From the NCBI RefSeq assembly GCF_009870125.1, contig NC_046683.1, forward strand, positions 7,068,001 through 7,132,000: a stretch of 64,000 nt of DNA, given 5' to 3'. Both the position numbers and the translations under genes were made by a program. Within the stretch, counting starts at the first letter, position 1. Each line of letters starts with the position of its first letter. The notes beneath the pieces were generated by a model, which saw nothing but the letters and a program-made list of their open reading frames with translations, was not told the origin of the DNA and ran no database searches. The DNA comes from Drosophila pseudoobscura. Lineage: Eukaryota > Arthropoda > Insecta > Diptera > Drosophilidae. Of this stretch, positions 39,342 to 50,328 are shown piece by piece.

Positions 39342-40659
39342 TTGCGGCCGCAATGGGCCACTACTTTTCTTGCACTTGTTTTATTTTAAACAAGAATATA
39401 TGTACATTTATGAACTATAGAATAACAGCAAAAAAAAATTTATTTATATAGATATATGCATACGAGTATATATGTATATTTATATACGTATACGCGACAC
39501 CCACGACGAGGCGCATTCAACTCCGTGTTGCAAGTATCCGCTGTTTCTCCTCCACCTCCACCTCTGCCTGTGACTGCCCCTTCCACCTACAGTTTTATTC
39601 TGTTGGTTTTTATTATAATTTATCTCTTTCTTTCTTTCTATTTTTACGGGCTGCCGCCACTGCGGCCACTGACTGCACAACTTGCAACAATATTGTCGCC
39701 TGCGATTCGATTTCGAATTCGAGTGCAAATTTCGAATACCGTGTGGAATGCCCCACAGTCCGGGATGCTGTCCGGAAGAGAGAGTGAGAGTGAGAGGGCG
39801 GGGGGGAGGCAGGAGTGACTGACTGACTGACTTGCACTCTCAGTGGGCCCGCAGGCAGAGCCATGTAATGGCTAAGTGCTGATTCGAATTACCCATCCCG
39901 TCCAGTCCCGTTCGTCGCTCATTGACCCTTTCTCTTTGTCCAATTCCCGCTGGCACTCTCTAGCCATCCCTGTCTTTTTTGAGCACTATCTCCCTTTGTT
40001 TTACTCTCTTGTACACCCTCCGGCGGCTCTCGCTGGCTAACTGTAAATGCAGTTGGTGTCTGTCAAGATATCCAACTGTAAATTACCCCGTAACAGTAAA
40101 TGGACTCTTGCACTCCCACTGACTCCCACCGACACCACGATCAATGTACCCTGTGGATGCAAGGTGCATCGGAGTCGCACAAAAATCACTCACTTTCTCT
40201 TTCTCAATCGCTCCTTTTCACTTGAATTGAAATATACAGCTATGGTGTTGAGGGCTCTGTCCCTCTTCTCCGATCAGCCTATCTCTCCATCACTCCATCA
40301 CTCTCTCTGTATCTCCCTCTCTCTGTCTACATATGTATTTCTAGCTCCCTCTGTTAACTGTGACTCCTGTATGATGCTGCATTTCATGCAAATCCCGTTA
40401 TTATTATTATTGCACCTTACACGCTTATACGCTGCTATGCATGTCTGTGTGTCTGTGTGGGTGTATGCTTGTGTGTTTGCGACTCTTTTGCGTGGGCTTG
40501 TGTGTGCGGGTGTCGAATTGTGTGTGTGTGTTTGTGACTGAAACAAAGTTCGAGTGCGACTGCTGCGCGACGACGGGGGCCGCGTTGAACTTTTGAACAC
40601 ACAGACACGGACAGAGGGCGTCCGTCCGTCTTGCTTTCACGTTGATGTTTCCGTTAGTG

Positions 40660-40715
40660 TTGTTTGTGCGATACTGACTCAATTTGTTGCTCGGCACCGT
40701 GTATATACGACATCG
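40660..40715 (-). promoter_or_regulatory. TATA + initiator core promoter, likely an upstream SK promoter
   Basis: On the minus strand TATATA (40707-40702) lies 32 bp upstream of an initiator TCAGTA whose A (+1) is at 40675. A four-of-five match to the downstream promoter element (ACATC) falls at +28 to +32. Upstream sequence is GC-rich with CGTCGT and GACCGACC repeats, unlike the AT-rich flanks. It points towards the SK first coding exon, whose acceptor-ATG arrangement requires an untranslated upstream exon. A plausible first-exon donor is CGT/GTAAGG near 40424. The element spacing is seen directly; assignment to SK is inference. Confidence 0.6.
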
Positions 40716-41194
40716 ACGTCGACGCTGACGCTGACGTTCCTGCTCGGTCGGTCGGTGGGTCGTCGTTGTTGTCGTCGTCGCGGCGTTCGGTCGGCTGTTG
40801 GTCGGTCTCGGTCTCGGTCTCGGGCCCTCTCTCGCTTGTGGGCGTGGAGGGAGTCCCGTTTAGTGCGGCCAGAAGCGTCGGCCACACGGGCGGGACAGGC
40901 ACTGGGCCAGGAGTCGGTCGAGTTATAAACGGGGCTCGGGGGTTTGGGTCGAGTTCGGGTTCGGGTTCTGATGGGGGTCGAGTCGAGTGTCGTTCTTGCG
41001 CCAACGTTTATGCTGCTTCCTTTGGAGCCCCATCCCCTTTTCCAGCGGTGTGGCCGCGATGGGAGCTCTTCTTTCTCATAGAATCCACTGGCAGCATACA
41101 CCCCCCTCGAGCATAGACCACAACGCCTCTGTCACACTTCTTATAGAGTGCTGAAAAAGCATATAACGGCGCTATGCCGAATGAATGCAGATTG

Positions 41195-41400
41195 CTGGCA
41201 ATCGGTAGTCGGAATCGGAATCGGAATCGGAGTTGGGAATCTCGACTTGCAATCGGGAGTTGCGAATCGTTATCGAGATTCGGAGTCGGGAGTCGCAACT
41301 CGGAAACGAGAGGCGAAATGAGGTGCTAGAATGGGAATCGCTATTCCAAATTGGAGTAGTCGGAATCGGAGTCGTTTATCGGGAGTTGTAATCGTAGGAA
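41195..41400. repeat. Degenerate GGAATC/GGGAGTC hexamer repeat
   Basis: CGGAATCGGAATCGGAATCG begins the tract at about 41210. Progressively diverged units such as CGGGAGTTG, CGGAGTCGGGAGTC and CGGAATCGGAGTCG follow over 200 bp, pointing to a decaying simple repeat. Confidence 0.7.
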
Positions 41401-42671
41401 TCGAAATTGAGAAACATTATCAGAGTTAAAGCCAAAGCTAGAGTTGGAGAGTTTTCTAAGGCCCTCCTCCTGGTGTAGATCAACGGATAGAGAGCCCTTG
41501 AGAGTTTCAAAGTTGATTGGATCATCTTAGAGAAGACATAAGGCGAACCAAAGGATAGACACTTCTTTCGGAGAACTCACGAATTTGTTTAACTATTTGG
41601 AACTATTTTTTTTAATTCTATCAAGAAACCCCTGCTTTTAGAAAATTTTACGACTCTGGACTTGCGAATAATGATCTGTCAGATCGTTTAAATATTCAAT
41701 AAACCAATTTATGCTTTATTATATAAGGGGTTGGGTTTTCATTTCATGATTCATATTTTCAACAGAAGAGCCCCTGAAGAATTTCGTTAAATTCTACAAT
41801 TGACTTTTTGTATATCTCATCAAAAGACCAAGAAGCTCCTTTTAAGCTTTTTTCCACTCAAAATGGAGAAATTTCTGAACCTTTTTGAAAGGGGCAAAGT
41901 GCTCGGACTTTTGGAGGGTCTCCGCAGTTCCGTTGCGTCACCGATGTGGCGTTCGTTTCTTGCCACCTTTAATATATGGAGCGGCGGCGGCGTGGTGCAG
42001 TGTTGAGGTAGCCGCTCAGTGGTAATGGTAAATTTATGGTTCTGTGGGCGGGAACAGATGGCGGAATGGCGGAATGGCCGGGGACTTGGCGCTAGGGGCG
42101 GGCGGCGAGGGGCGGGGGGCTAGGGAGCAGTATGCTCCTGGCGCTTGACGCTTGGCGCTAACGGTGGTTGTTGATGCTTGTTTTTGTAATTCCCATTCAC
42201 ATTGTAATTACCTCGTTTTTATGTCCACTCAGAGGGTATTATGGCACTTCGAGGCAGATGGTGGCAGCAGATCTGCTGACTCTGAATAAATCTTGGGCCG
42301 AACCAACTGCCTGTCCTCACAGAACATTCCCAGTCAAACAGAAGACAAATCGAATGACTATATCCATACCCATATCTTTCAGGAAAACTATCTGGGTAGA
42401 ACCAACTCTTTGTGTGGGAAACACTTCAGTCCTTGAAGATAATTCAGTCTAACCCAGACAAAAGGCAAAATGATCTGTTGTGTGGCTGAGGCTATAGATT
42501 TCCCAGGGTATTGACACCTTCGAAACCTCTACCGAGAACAGAAGTTCTTTCGGTGTTTTTTTTTTTACTGTTTTGTTTGGTCTTTTTGTTTTGTTGTATG
42601 CGTTTTTGGTTACAGCTCGAAACTGGCACGAGTCTCGACTTTTATCGCACAATACACACATGCCACTCACG

Positions 42672-42727
42672 CAGAGGGACAGACAGAGAGAGAGCGACTG
42701 AGAGAGAGAGAGAGAGAGAAAGAGAGT
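42672..42727. repeat. (GA)n-rich tract
   Basis: Interrupted GAGAGA runs, the longest about 10 dinucleotides. This is a potential binding site for GAGA factor or CLAMP/MSL on an X-linked segment. Confidence 0.8.
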
Positions 42728-44284
42728 GATATAGAGAAAGAGACAGACAGATGGAACATTGATTTGGCATTTGTTTTTGCAGCTCCGGTTTTGACTTAAT
42801 GCCCTCCGTCCCGTACCTCCGATTATTATTGCAGAAAACCCAACATAAACTAAAAAGCTTTTTGCCACCGAAGCTTAGGAAGGGCAGTGTCCGTAAGACT
42901 AGGGCTCTAGTGGGGCTCTGGTGGCTATATCCTCGGGTTTACCATGGATTCCGACCGACCGAACAACAGAGACGAACGAATAAAAAGCTGACAGTATTTC
43001 CCCAAAAAATTCATTTCATTTTGAGGTTATATCATGCATATATGTACATATGTATGCCCTTACCTGTCCAAAAAGAACAACACACACACACGCACCTGAG
43101 CGGGGGGGTGTCTGTGTGTGTGTATTGATTTGTGTGTGAGGACAACAGGGGATTCCCCCAACCACCAACCTGTCGCTGCTAAGCAGCCCTCCCCTTGCTA
43201 CATCCCGCCATTAAAATGGGAAAATTGCTGTACATAATTTATGAAAAACCTTTTCACTAAATAGTTTGTTTCCCTTTGCTACCCCCAAAAAAAAAAAAAC
43301 AGCAACAAAACAAAGTTATTCAAGCGAAATAACTTTCTCCCTAAACGAAGAAGCAAAAAAAAAACCAGAGAAAATATTTCCAAAAATATCCCAAAGCCCC
43401 TGAAGCAGAAGTGGAAGTTGAAGCAGGAGATGGAATCAATAGGGCTTATGGGAGGAGCACCCACACTCATACAAAGTATTTATATCTCAGGGAGAGACAT
43501 CTTTCATCTTCGAACATCTGCCAGGTGGTTTACCGATAAAAAAAAAACAAAAAAAAAACATGGAACACATGAACTATTTAACTACCGAAAAGTAAAGAAA
43601 ATCATACATATTCATAGTCTCTTATTTTCCAGCTCTTGCTTCATTAGGGACTCATTTCTTTATCAACGGAATTCTGGATTCATTTCTTATAGATGTTGAA
43701 TGAATCATCTGCCATCTTTTTCGTATGTCCTTAATAAAGGAATTCTTGATACAGTGATACAAAAGATGCTACTCTCTCGTACATTTGGAAATCAAATCTT
43801 GTGTCATACGAAATATCGGTATTCGTGACAGAAAACAGATCCCAGACCCACGGACCTCTCCGCCAAGACGGAGCTTGTATACTTTCCCACCAAAACAAAT
43901 AAAACGATAGACGACGCGTCAGGAGGCCAAAGAGAAGCTCGATTATTGGGGCCAGGCGCGATTACGTACAATCCGAAAATTGGAGCACATTAATCAAGCC
44001 AATTAATACTCGAAAAAAACCAAACCTGAAAACAAAAAGACTCGAAAACCCTCCGTAAAAAAGGTCAACCAAAGACTCGTGAGGCGCCAGCAACGGCAGC
44101 AGCAGCAGGGGGGGAGGACTGGAATGGGTGTAAGATAGGTAAGATAGGTATGTAACCCCCTGGCTTTAACCCTACTAATTTTCAAAATGGAAATGCTTAC
44201 GAGTTGGAGAGGCGGGAACCTAGGCGAAAATGATTAACGAACGAAGCTTGCGACAGACAGGATATAATAATTTATTGATACCAA

Positions 44285-44285
<1 letters not shown>

Positions 44286-44312
<27 letters not shown>
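44286..44312. repeat. (CA)n microsatellite
   Basis: About 13 ACAC dinucleotides followed by ATATACGACAT. Confidence 0.9.
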
Positions 44313-44316
<4 letters not shown>

Positions 44317-44770
44317 GACATAAGGATACATCCATGGAATAAACACACGCGTGTCGTATCCTCCTCTACACCTTGGACATTCGCTGGTTCATTCTCCTGG
44401 TCAAGGCTCTGGGCTCTGGGCTCTGGGTTTCACCTTACAAGCTCCTATCCATGGACTTGACAACTAGTTTGCTGGCTTCCTGTTTTGTCCGACCTCCGCA
44501 CGAGGGCCCCTCTGGAGCACACACACACCTACCTACATACATACGGACATACAAACATACCTGCTGAAGCGACCACGAACCAATCCACCCACAGAGTTGG
44601 TAAATCGGTGACCTACAAAACAGCTAATCGTTTCTAACGGCCAAAAAGTTGCTCCTGTTCGTTTTTGTTGGCTCGGGATTTGGGGAGTACCCTGAGAGGC
44701 CCGAAAGACACGCACGTGTTATGGAGATACGTAGCCAAGGACTATCACTAGGAATGGGGACGGACACCCC

Positions 44771-44804
44771 ATTCCATTCCATTCCATTCTATTCCATTCC
44801 GTTC
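44771..44804. repeat. (ATTCC)n pentamer repeat
   Basis: Six to seven ATTCC units with single-base variants (TTCTA, CGTTCC). It is satellite-like but short. Confidence 0.85.
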
Positions 44805-44897
44805 CCCGCAGTGAACGAACGCCTCTTTTGTGTTTTGCTTTTTCAATAAACAGTGTTTAATTTTAGTTGCAGTTTCTTATGCACATTCTTATACACA

Positions 44898-44922
44898 ACA
44901 TGTAGTAGTAGTAGTAGTAGTA
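44898..44922. repeat. (TAG)n microsatellite
   Basis: Seven consecutive TAG (GTA) triplets in non-coding DNA. Confidence 0.85.
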
Positions 44923-46023
44923 GTCAAAGGATGAACTTAATTATTAGGCTTGAATCTTGAACATAGAGTTAGGTTACAGTACAATCTAGGTTTGAGACTC
45001 CATCGATCTTAAGTCAATTAAGGGTTGATGTCTACCCCCCATAGGGCCTTTGCCATAGCATACTTTCCAGAGCAATGCGATCCAAGGTTTCAGCTTCAAT
45101 GAGGCTCCGGGTAATGCATAAACTTATACTTAGTTTTTCTAATAGAAACAAAAAGAGATCTCGAGAAGGATCTCAAGAGCAGAAGATTCTAAATCCATTG
45201 TTATTAAGTTTTTATAGTAGGAAATGGAAAATGAAAAAGATTGGCATTAAAGTTAAAGAACAACTGAGCGGAAATGTGTTTTGAAAACATATTTCAGTAT
45301 ATTTTACAAAAAGATATTGGTATTGAATGTTTCATTATGTGGAAACGGAATGGAAAAGACTTTGCTTAAAATAAAGTCATTAAGACTGGAAAAATATGGA
45401 CTCGTACCTTATAAAGAAATCTGGAGTCGAATGGGAAAAGTTTGAAAGTATATTTCGTTATACATTTGAAATTTAAAAGAGATTCGAGTGAACAACATTA
45501 TCCACTATGAAGAAAATGGAAATGAACAATTTTAAGTATAGTTTCGAAAGAAAATAACGATTTGAAGATAACAGTCTAAAAGTTTAAAGCTTAAAGTTTG
45601 AAGAAAACGTTTTTGGAACATATTACATTATACTTTCTAAAGAATATAGTATTTGTATAATGATAGTGGTGCGGAATGAAAAGGTAACAGTTTTATGTTT
45701 CAATCAATTCGAGTGAAGAAGAGTTTTTGGGAATATGTTTCATTAGAGTACGTGTACGAGTACGATTATAAAGATGAAGATTCATAGTGGTCCGTTGCCG
45801 GTGGTTTTCGTATGAGTATAAGACACAATTCATTGCATTCTGAGGATGAGAGATCGTTCAGAGATAAGGTATAGACATGGATAGATTACAATACGAGCTT
45901 AGTTTCCGTTATCTGGTTGTTTTTTTTGGCACGCCCCAAGGCCCTCGTTTTGGATCTCGTACAATCAGTGCGGATGGGAACTACAGACCGACCGAAAGAC
46001 AGACAGACAGAAAGATATATCCA

Positions 46024-46029
46024 TTTATT
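46024..46029 (-). terminator. Candidate CanB polyadenylation signal
   Basis: AATAAA on the minus strand, about 160 nt after the CanB stop codon. This is a suitable distance for a short 3' UTR. Confidence 0.5.
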
Positions 46030-46187
46030 ATAAACCTGAACAACAGGTGGAACGGAAGGTACACACGCACGCATACACGCACACACACACACAAACACAC
46101 ACATACATGGAACTGTATTGGCTAAACGATAGTCGTATATCTCTATATATGGGATGGATCCCCCTCGGGTCCGGTCACCAAGTTTTT

Positions 46188-46700
46188 TTAGACATCGACG
46201 ACCATTTTCTTATGGATATCGGTGTTGCCCACCACCGAGCAGAACTCATCGAAGGATATCTTCCCGTCCTCGTCTTTGTCGGCAAAGCAGATGGTCTTGT
46301 CGACGATCTGCTGCAGCTGTGTATCCTTCAGATTGTTGCCGACCATCATCTTGAGCACCTGGAAGAGCTCACCATTGGAGATGTACCCATCGTTGTCCAT
46401 GTCATAGATGCGGAAGGCGAAGCGCAGCTTAGAGAGCTTGTCGCCGCGCACGCTGAACTGGGAGACGCCCTGGATGAACTCCTTGAAGTCCACCTCGCCG
46501 TTGCCATCCGCATCGAAGATGTCGATTACGCGCTGCACCAGCGGATTCTGCTGCAGCTCCGGCAGAGACATGAACTCGTCGATGCTGAGGGCGCCCGAGT
46601 TGTCCAGATCTAGCTTCCGAAAACGCTTGCCCAATCGCCGGATCTCGTCCGCATCGAAGTTGGAGCACATGTCCATCGGCAGGGAGGTCTCGTTACCCAT
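46188..46700 (-). CDS. CanB: Calcineurin B regulatory subunit (170 aa)
   Basis: Regulatory subunit of the Ca2+/calmodulin-dependent protein phosphatase calcineurin. It binds the catalytic A subunit and confers Ca2+ control on NFAT-type and neuronal signalling. The single-exon CDS is full length for the family. It starts MGNETS with Gly2 as the N-myristoylation residue. Four canonical EF-hand loops are seen at residues 31-42 ([12 protein letters not shown]), 63-74 ([12 protein letters not shown]), 100-111 ([12 protein letters not shown]) and 141-152 ([12 protein letters not shown]), and all keep the Asp1/Gly6/Glu12 pattern. The sequence ends KKMVVDV. Flies have two near-identical paralogues, CanB (X) and CanB2 (2R); the X-linked neighbours XRCC1 and Mcm3 favour CanB. 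The 5' leader appears spliced: acceptor TTTTTATTAG at 46742 and donor CAG/GTATGT at 46823 bound an 82-bp intron. Confidence 0.95.
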   Translation of the reverse strand: MGNETSLPMDMCSNFDADEIRRLGKRFRKLDLDNSGALSIDEFMSLPELQQNPLVQRVIDIFDADGNGEVDFKEFIQGVSQFSVRGDKLSKLRFAFRIYDMDNDGYISNGELFQVLKMMVGNNLKDTQLQQIVDKTICFADKDEDGKISFDEFCSVVGNTDIHKKMVVDV

Positions 46701-46823
46701 ATTTGGCCTTGTTTCTGATCCTTAAACGGATTCCGTTTGATCTAATAAAAACTGAGCACTGAGTAAATACCACTGAGTAAAAACTGAGTATACCACATCT
46801 TGTGGGTGGGACATGGGACATAC

Positions 46824-46912
46824 CTGTGGGCTTCTGTATTTTGGTGAGTCCTTCCTCTCGCTCTCGCTCTCTCTGTCAATCGGTTGTATTCCTCAGGTGG
46901 AGGTCCTGCTCT
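46824..46912 (-). other. Candidate untranslated CanB leader exon (89 nt)
   Basis: Bounded on the minus strand by acceptor TTTCATGCAG and donor CCCACAG/GTATGT. It contains no ATG in its 89 nt, as expected for a leader exon spliced to the CanB coding exon starting at 46741. A further upstream exon or start site would lie at 47-48 kb. Inferred from splice signals only. Confidence 0.4.
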
Positions 46913-48224
46913 CTGCATGAAATGAAAAGAGAAGAGAATGTGTAGCAACACTTTTATTTTGGGGCCTCAATCATATCGATTTTCCACTAGGAAAATCTCA
47001 TCCTGACGCCTGCACTTTTTCGCTTTCTTTGATTTCAGGCTGTGTTCTCCGGTGAACTGATGGCTAATCAGTGGTTGAGGATTCACCCAAGCTGTCACCC
47101 AGGCTTGGATTTGGAATATTTTAACGTTTACCAATGGGAAAATTACCATAAACCAACAGTCCAGCGATTTGTTAACTCTAAATCTCTCTACAGCAAAAAC
47201 ACGACTGATTCCGGGAGGGTTTTTCCTCCATTCGTTGTGTAGCCATGGCATAACAATATTAGGTATGGCTAACAACCCAGGGAGCTGTCTTATTTCAAGG
47301 TACTTAAGTGTTTATTTTGCCAATTTCGAACGTTTATAGGTATGTTCCACAGTTCTTTAGTTCTACAGATATTTTCTTCTTTATTTGCATATATAATTAT
47401 AAACATTCCATAGGCCAACGGACACATTCGATAACAACTCGCGGTTGATTCTGTATTTTTGACTTAAAAATGGAAATTCCAGTTACAGATAGCAGCTTAT
47501 TTAATAGGCGCAGATATCAAAAATTTCTTATTTATGCAAATGTTCATATTTTTGATGATACGTTTCTAGTAGGACAGCTAACTTTAAAAAATGCTCCTTC
47601 AAGGATATAAGGACACCAAAATTGAGTGATTCAATAAGATTTTAAGGAGAATTTCGCCGTCATGTGAGAACATCGAAGGGAACTGTAACTGTGAGGAGAG
47701 AGTATTGGTAGCTTCCCCATACCTTAATATAGATATACCCTGGTAACGATAAAAGGCACAGACAGGCGCAAGAACTCTTTTTGGTCTCAATGCAACTGCA
47801 GTGTGCCAGAGCGAGACGGCGGTGGCACGAGTTTAGGAGAGAGCACAAGAATGTCCGGGCAGCAGACTGTTGCTTCTCGCACCTGAAATGCATTTATTTT
47901 GTGGCATACATTTGGGAGTACAGATCAATCTACGCATCGCAATAAACATTTGTGAATACATTTTGAAAACGTTTAAGAAACATAACTGTCAGGTATTTTC
48001 ATACGCGTTAGGTAATTTTATCCGATAAATATGTTATCGATGCCAGAGCGCGTTGGACTGTATATTCAAAAAAAAATTCAACAAAATTTCGCGTAGGCGT
48101 ATTATTTTGTAGGGCTTTACCGAATACATAACATATAAGTACTTTAAGCGTACAAGGTAAACAGCCAGTGGAAAACTTAATACCTAGGCTTACACAAAAT
48201 TTAAATTAAACAAAAAAAAGGTGA
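46913..48224. other. CanB-XRCC1 spacer
   Basis: No supported coding exon. Open frames at 46967-47275 and 47660-47893 (-) show no recognisable protein. It contains an ATTTCAG acceptor-like site near 47883 and ATCGATAA/CGATAA DRE-like sites at about 48020-48042, compatible with a CanB leader exon and promoter and with the XRCC1 3' UTR. Confidence 0.4.
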
Positions 48225-50328
48225 CTACAGAGCATTGACCTGCTTCTTTTTCTCTTCCAGATAGTCCTCCTCATCCGTGCTAACAACATATACATCTCGT
48301 GACTTGGGTTTAACCTGCTGCTTGCCCTGCTCGGCCTTTTTAAGGATATTTTCTGCAAAAGGAAAGAGTTGTAAATCGATTCTCAAGATCCAGGCAGAAG
48401 CAGAGACAGACACTCACCATGTGCAACGCGCTCCAGTTCATCTTCAGTGTCGATACCGGAAGAGATATCGTGGGTGACATTGGTATTCTTCTCCTGGTTA
48501 TGATCTGCATCATCTATTTCCACCATCACGGGAACAGACATTTCGATATCGCCAGACAGCTGCGGCTCTGGCCGGGCTTTTGGCTTCAGTGATTCGTCGT
48601 GCAGCTCCTCATCGCTCTCTGGCCGGCCCACCTCGTCTGTGTCCAAGGCATATCGACGCCATGGCAAGTACTTCTTATGTGCATGACACTTCTCGATCCA
48701 GCTGCGGGTCACGATCTTGCCCTTTCCTTTGACCTCCCTATATTTGGGAGTGTTCTTAAAGGCGCAGCTGCAAGGAATGAAAGCCACAATTAAAGGCCGA
48801 ACGGCTACGAATGTAGAAGATGAGACTTACATCAGATGAGTGCATCCGGACTCCCAGTCTGCCTTATACCTGGCCCCCATGGCCGTTGCCTTTGAGCGAA
48901 GGTCCGCGCGATCTGGATTCTATACGGGAAATAGGGCCTTAGTTATGCGATCGATTGTATACTTCTGTGTATGACTGTGTCTTGCCTGTATCCCGCTGAT
49001 GACCAGGACCACGCCGCGCAATAGCTGATTAAAGGGTCGATACTGGATGGTGCTTTCTTTTATCTTCAACTTTTTGGCTGGCGTGGCAGCGCCTCGAGTG
49101 GGCGATGAGTGGCGCTTATGAGCCGACGGTCTGGGACTCTCCTTTGATCTGCCGCTATCCCTATCCCTGGACTTGTGGCTCTCCCTTTGGTTGTCGCTCT
49201 CCCTTGGTTTGTGGCTTTCCCTTGATCTCTCCTTGGGAATATCCTTGGGCTTGGGGCTGTCCACTTTTGGTGGCGCCTTGTCTATGGAATGACGCTTGGA
49301 CTTGTCTTTCTTCCGCTCCTTCTCCTGTTTCTCCTGCTCCACGCGTCGCCTGTCCTTGTCAGCCTCAAGGTGCTTGCTCCAGCGCTGCTTCCTCGGATTC
49401 GTATCATCGGCATTATCGTCATCGTCGTCATCCCCGAATAAAAGTGAAGCCCGATTCCGATCCAGAGGCTTTGCATCCGTCTTACCCTCGCCAGCAGGAG
49501 AGGCAGAACGTGACTCTGAAGCCGGCACTGGCGCTGGTGCTGGTGAGGGAGCCGGCGACACTGAAAGACTCGATGGTTTTGTGTTGCTCAGCCGTCGCAT
49601 TACTGCAGGGGCGTCTCGAATGGCTGCTGCTGTGCTGGCCGGAGCAGCTAATCCCTGAGACTCCTTCCAGCGCTTGAAGCGCATTAATGGTGTGTCCGTA
49701 TCGGAGTCTGGCGATTCCTCGCGCATTTTGAATGCCCCGAATTGCATTATCCGCTCGGGTATCAGCGATTTGGCTTTGGACGCAGCTGCTGTGGTACTTG
49801 TGGCAGCCGCTTGGGCCGTCACGTGAACCTTGACGAAGGACAGACCGTACTGCACGTGCTTGTTGAATGGCTGAGTGCAGACGATTTTCAGAAGCTTCCA
49901 TTTCTCGGGCAGTGCGGTGGAGTCAAGGGCTGAGCTGCTGAAGCAGCGCACACGATTTTGGTTGCTGGAGTTCTTGCTCTCGATGGGTGTCATGAAGGAG
50001 CTGGAGAGGAGAAGTTCCTTGAAGTCGTCCGCCTTGCAGCCCGTCCGGCTGACGAGTACCTCAATGAAGGCGGCGTGCTCATTGCCAAGGTCGATGCCGG
50101 TGACCTGCTGCGGCTCGGCAAACTCCAGTATCACATAGGCGGACTTCTCGCCGACCGCTTGCGTCTTCCATTTCTTGCCGGCGTTTTCCTTCAGCAGATT
50201 CTCGGCCACATGCACCTGTAGGATATAGCAACATGTGATTTAGCTAGCGGAGAAGGGATTTCGTCTTGACATCTTACCGGATCCTCGCTGCTGACTTCTC
50301 GCACGGATTTCAAAATCGCGATCGGCAT
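48225..50328 (-). CDS. XRCC1: XRCC1 DNA single-strand-break repair scaffold (615 aa, 5 exons)
   Basis: Nuclear scaffold for base-excision and single-strand-break repair. Coding exons on the minus strand are 50328-50278, 50215-48986, 48919-48831, 48767-48418 and 48352-48225, joining in frame to 616 codons with stop. Residues 1-150 form the XRCC1 N-terminal domain (start MPIAILKSVREVSSEDP, with GNEHAAFIEVLV and LPEKWKLLKIVCTQ), the DNA polymerase beta/nick-binding fold in the family. Residues about 150-405 are a Lys/Arg/Ser-rich linker with an Asp run (FGDDDDDDN) and HKRHSSP. Residues about 410-500 form one BRCT domain (GVVLVISGIQ, THLICAFKNTPKY, SWIEKC, matching the BRCT I that binds PAR/PARP1). 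There is no second, ligase-III-binding BRCT. The C-terminus is acidic/basic (STDEEDYLEEKKKQ). Intron 2 begins with GC (CAG/GCAAGA); all other introns are GT-AG. The N-terminal ATG is chosen because it directly precedes conserved residues. Confidence 0.93.

Larger units (their letters stand above)
40716..46000. other. Intergenic/upstream region between SK promoter and CanB
   Basis: No supported coding exon. It contains a GC-rich CGTCGT block up to about 41.0 kb, a degenerate GGAATCGGAATCGG repeat (41.2-41.4 kb), GA repeats (42672-42727), a (CA)n tract (44286-44312), an ATTCC pentamer repeat (44771-44804) and a (TAG)n tract. AT-rich DNA without recognised features fills 45.0-45.8 kb. Confidence 0.5.

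Noticed and set aside
40664-41116. Plus-strand 150-codon ORF over the GC-rich block upstream of the SK promoter
   Set aside because: Composition follows CGT/GGT repeats, the minus strand is equally open, and no domain or splice context supports it.
46967-47275. Minus-strand 102-codon ORF upstream of CanB
   Set aside because: No recognisable motif, and it lies in the region expected to hold CanB leader introns. A coding role could not be supported.
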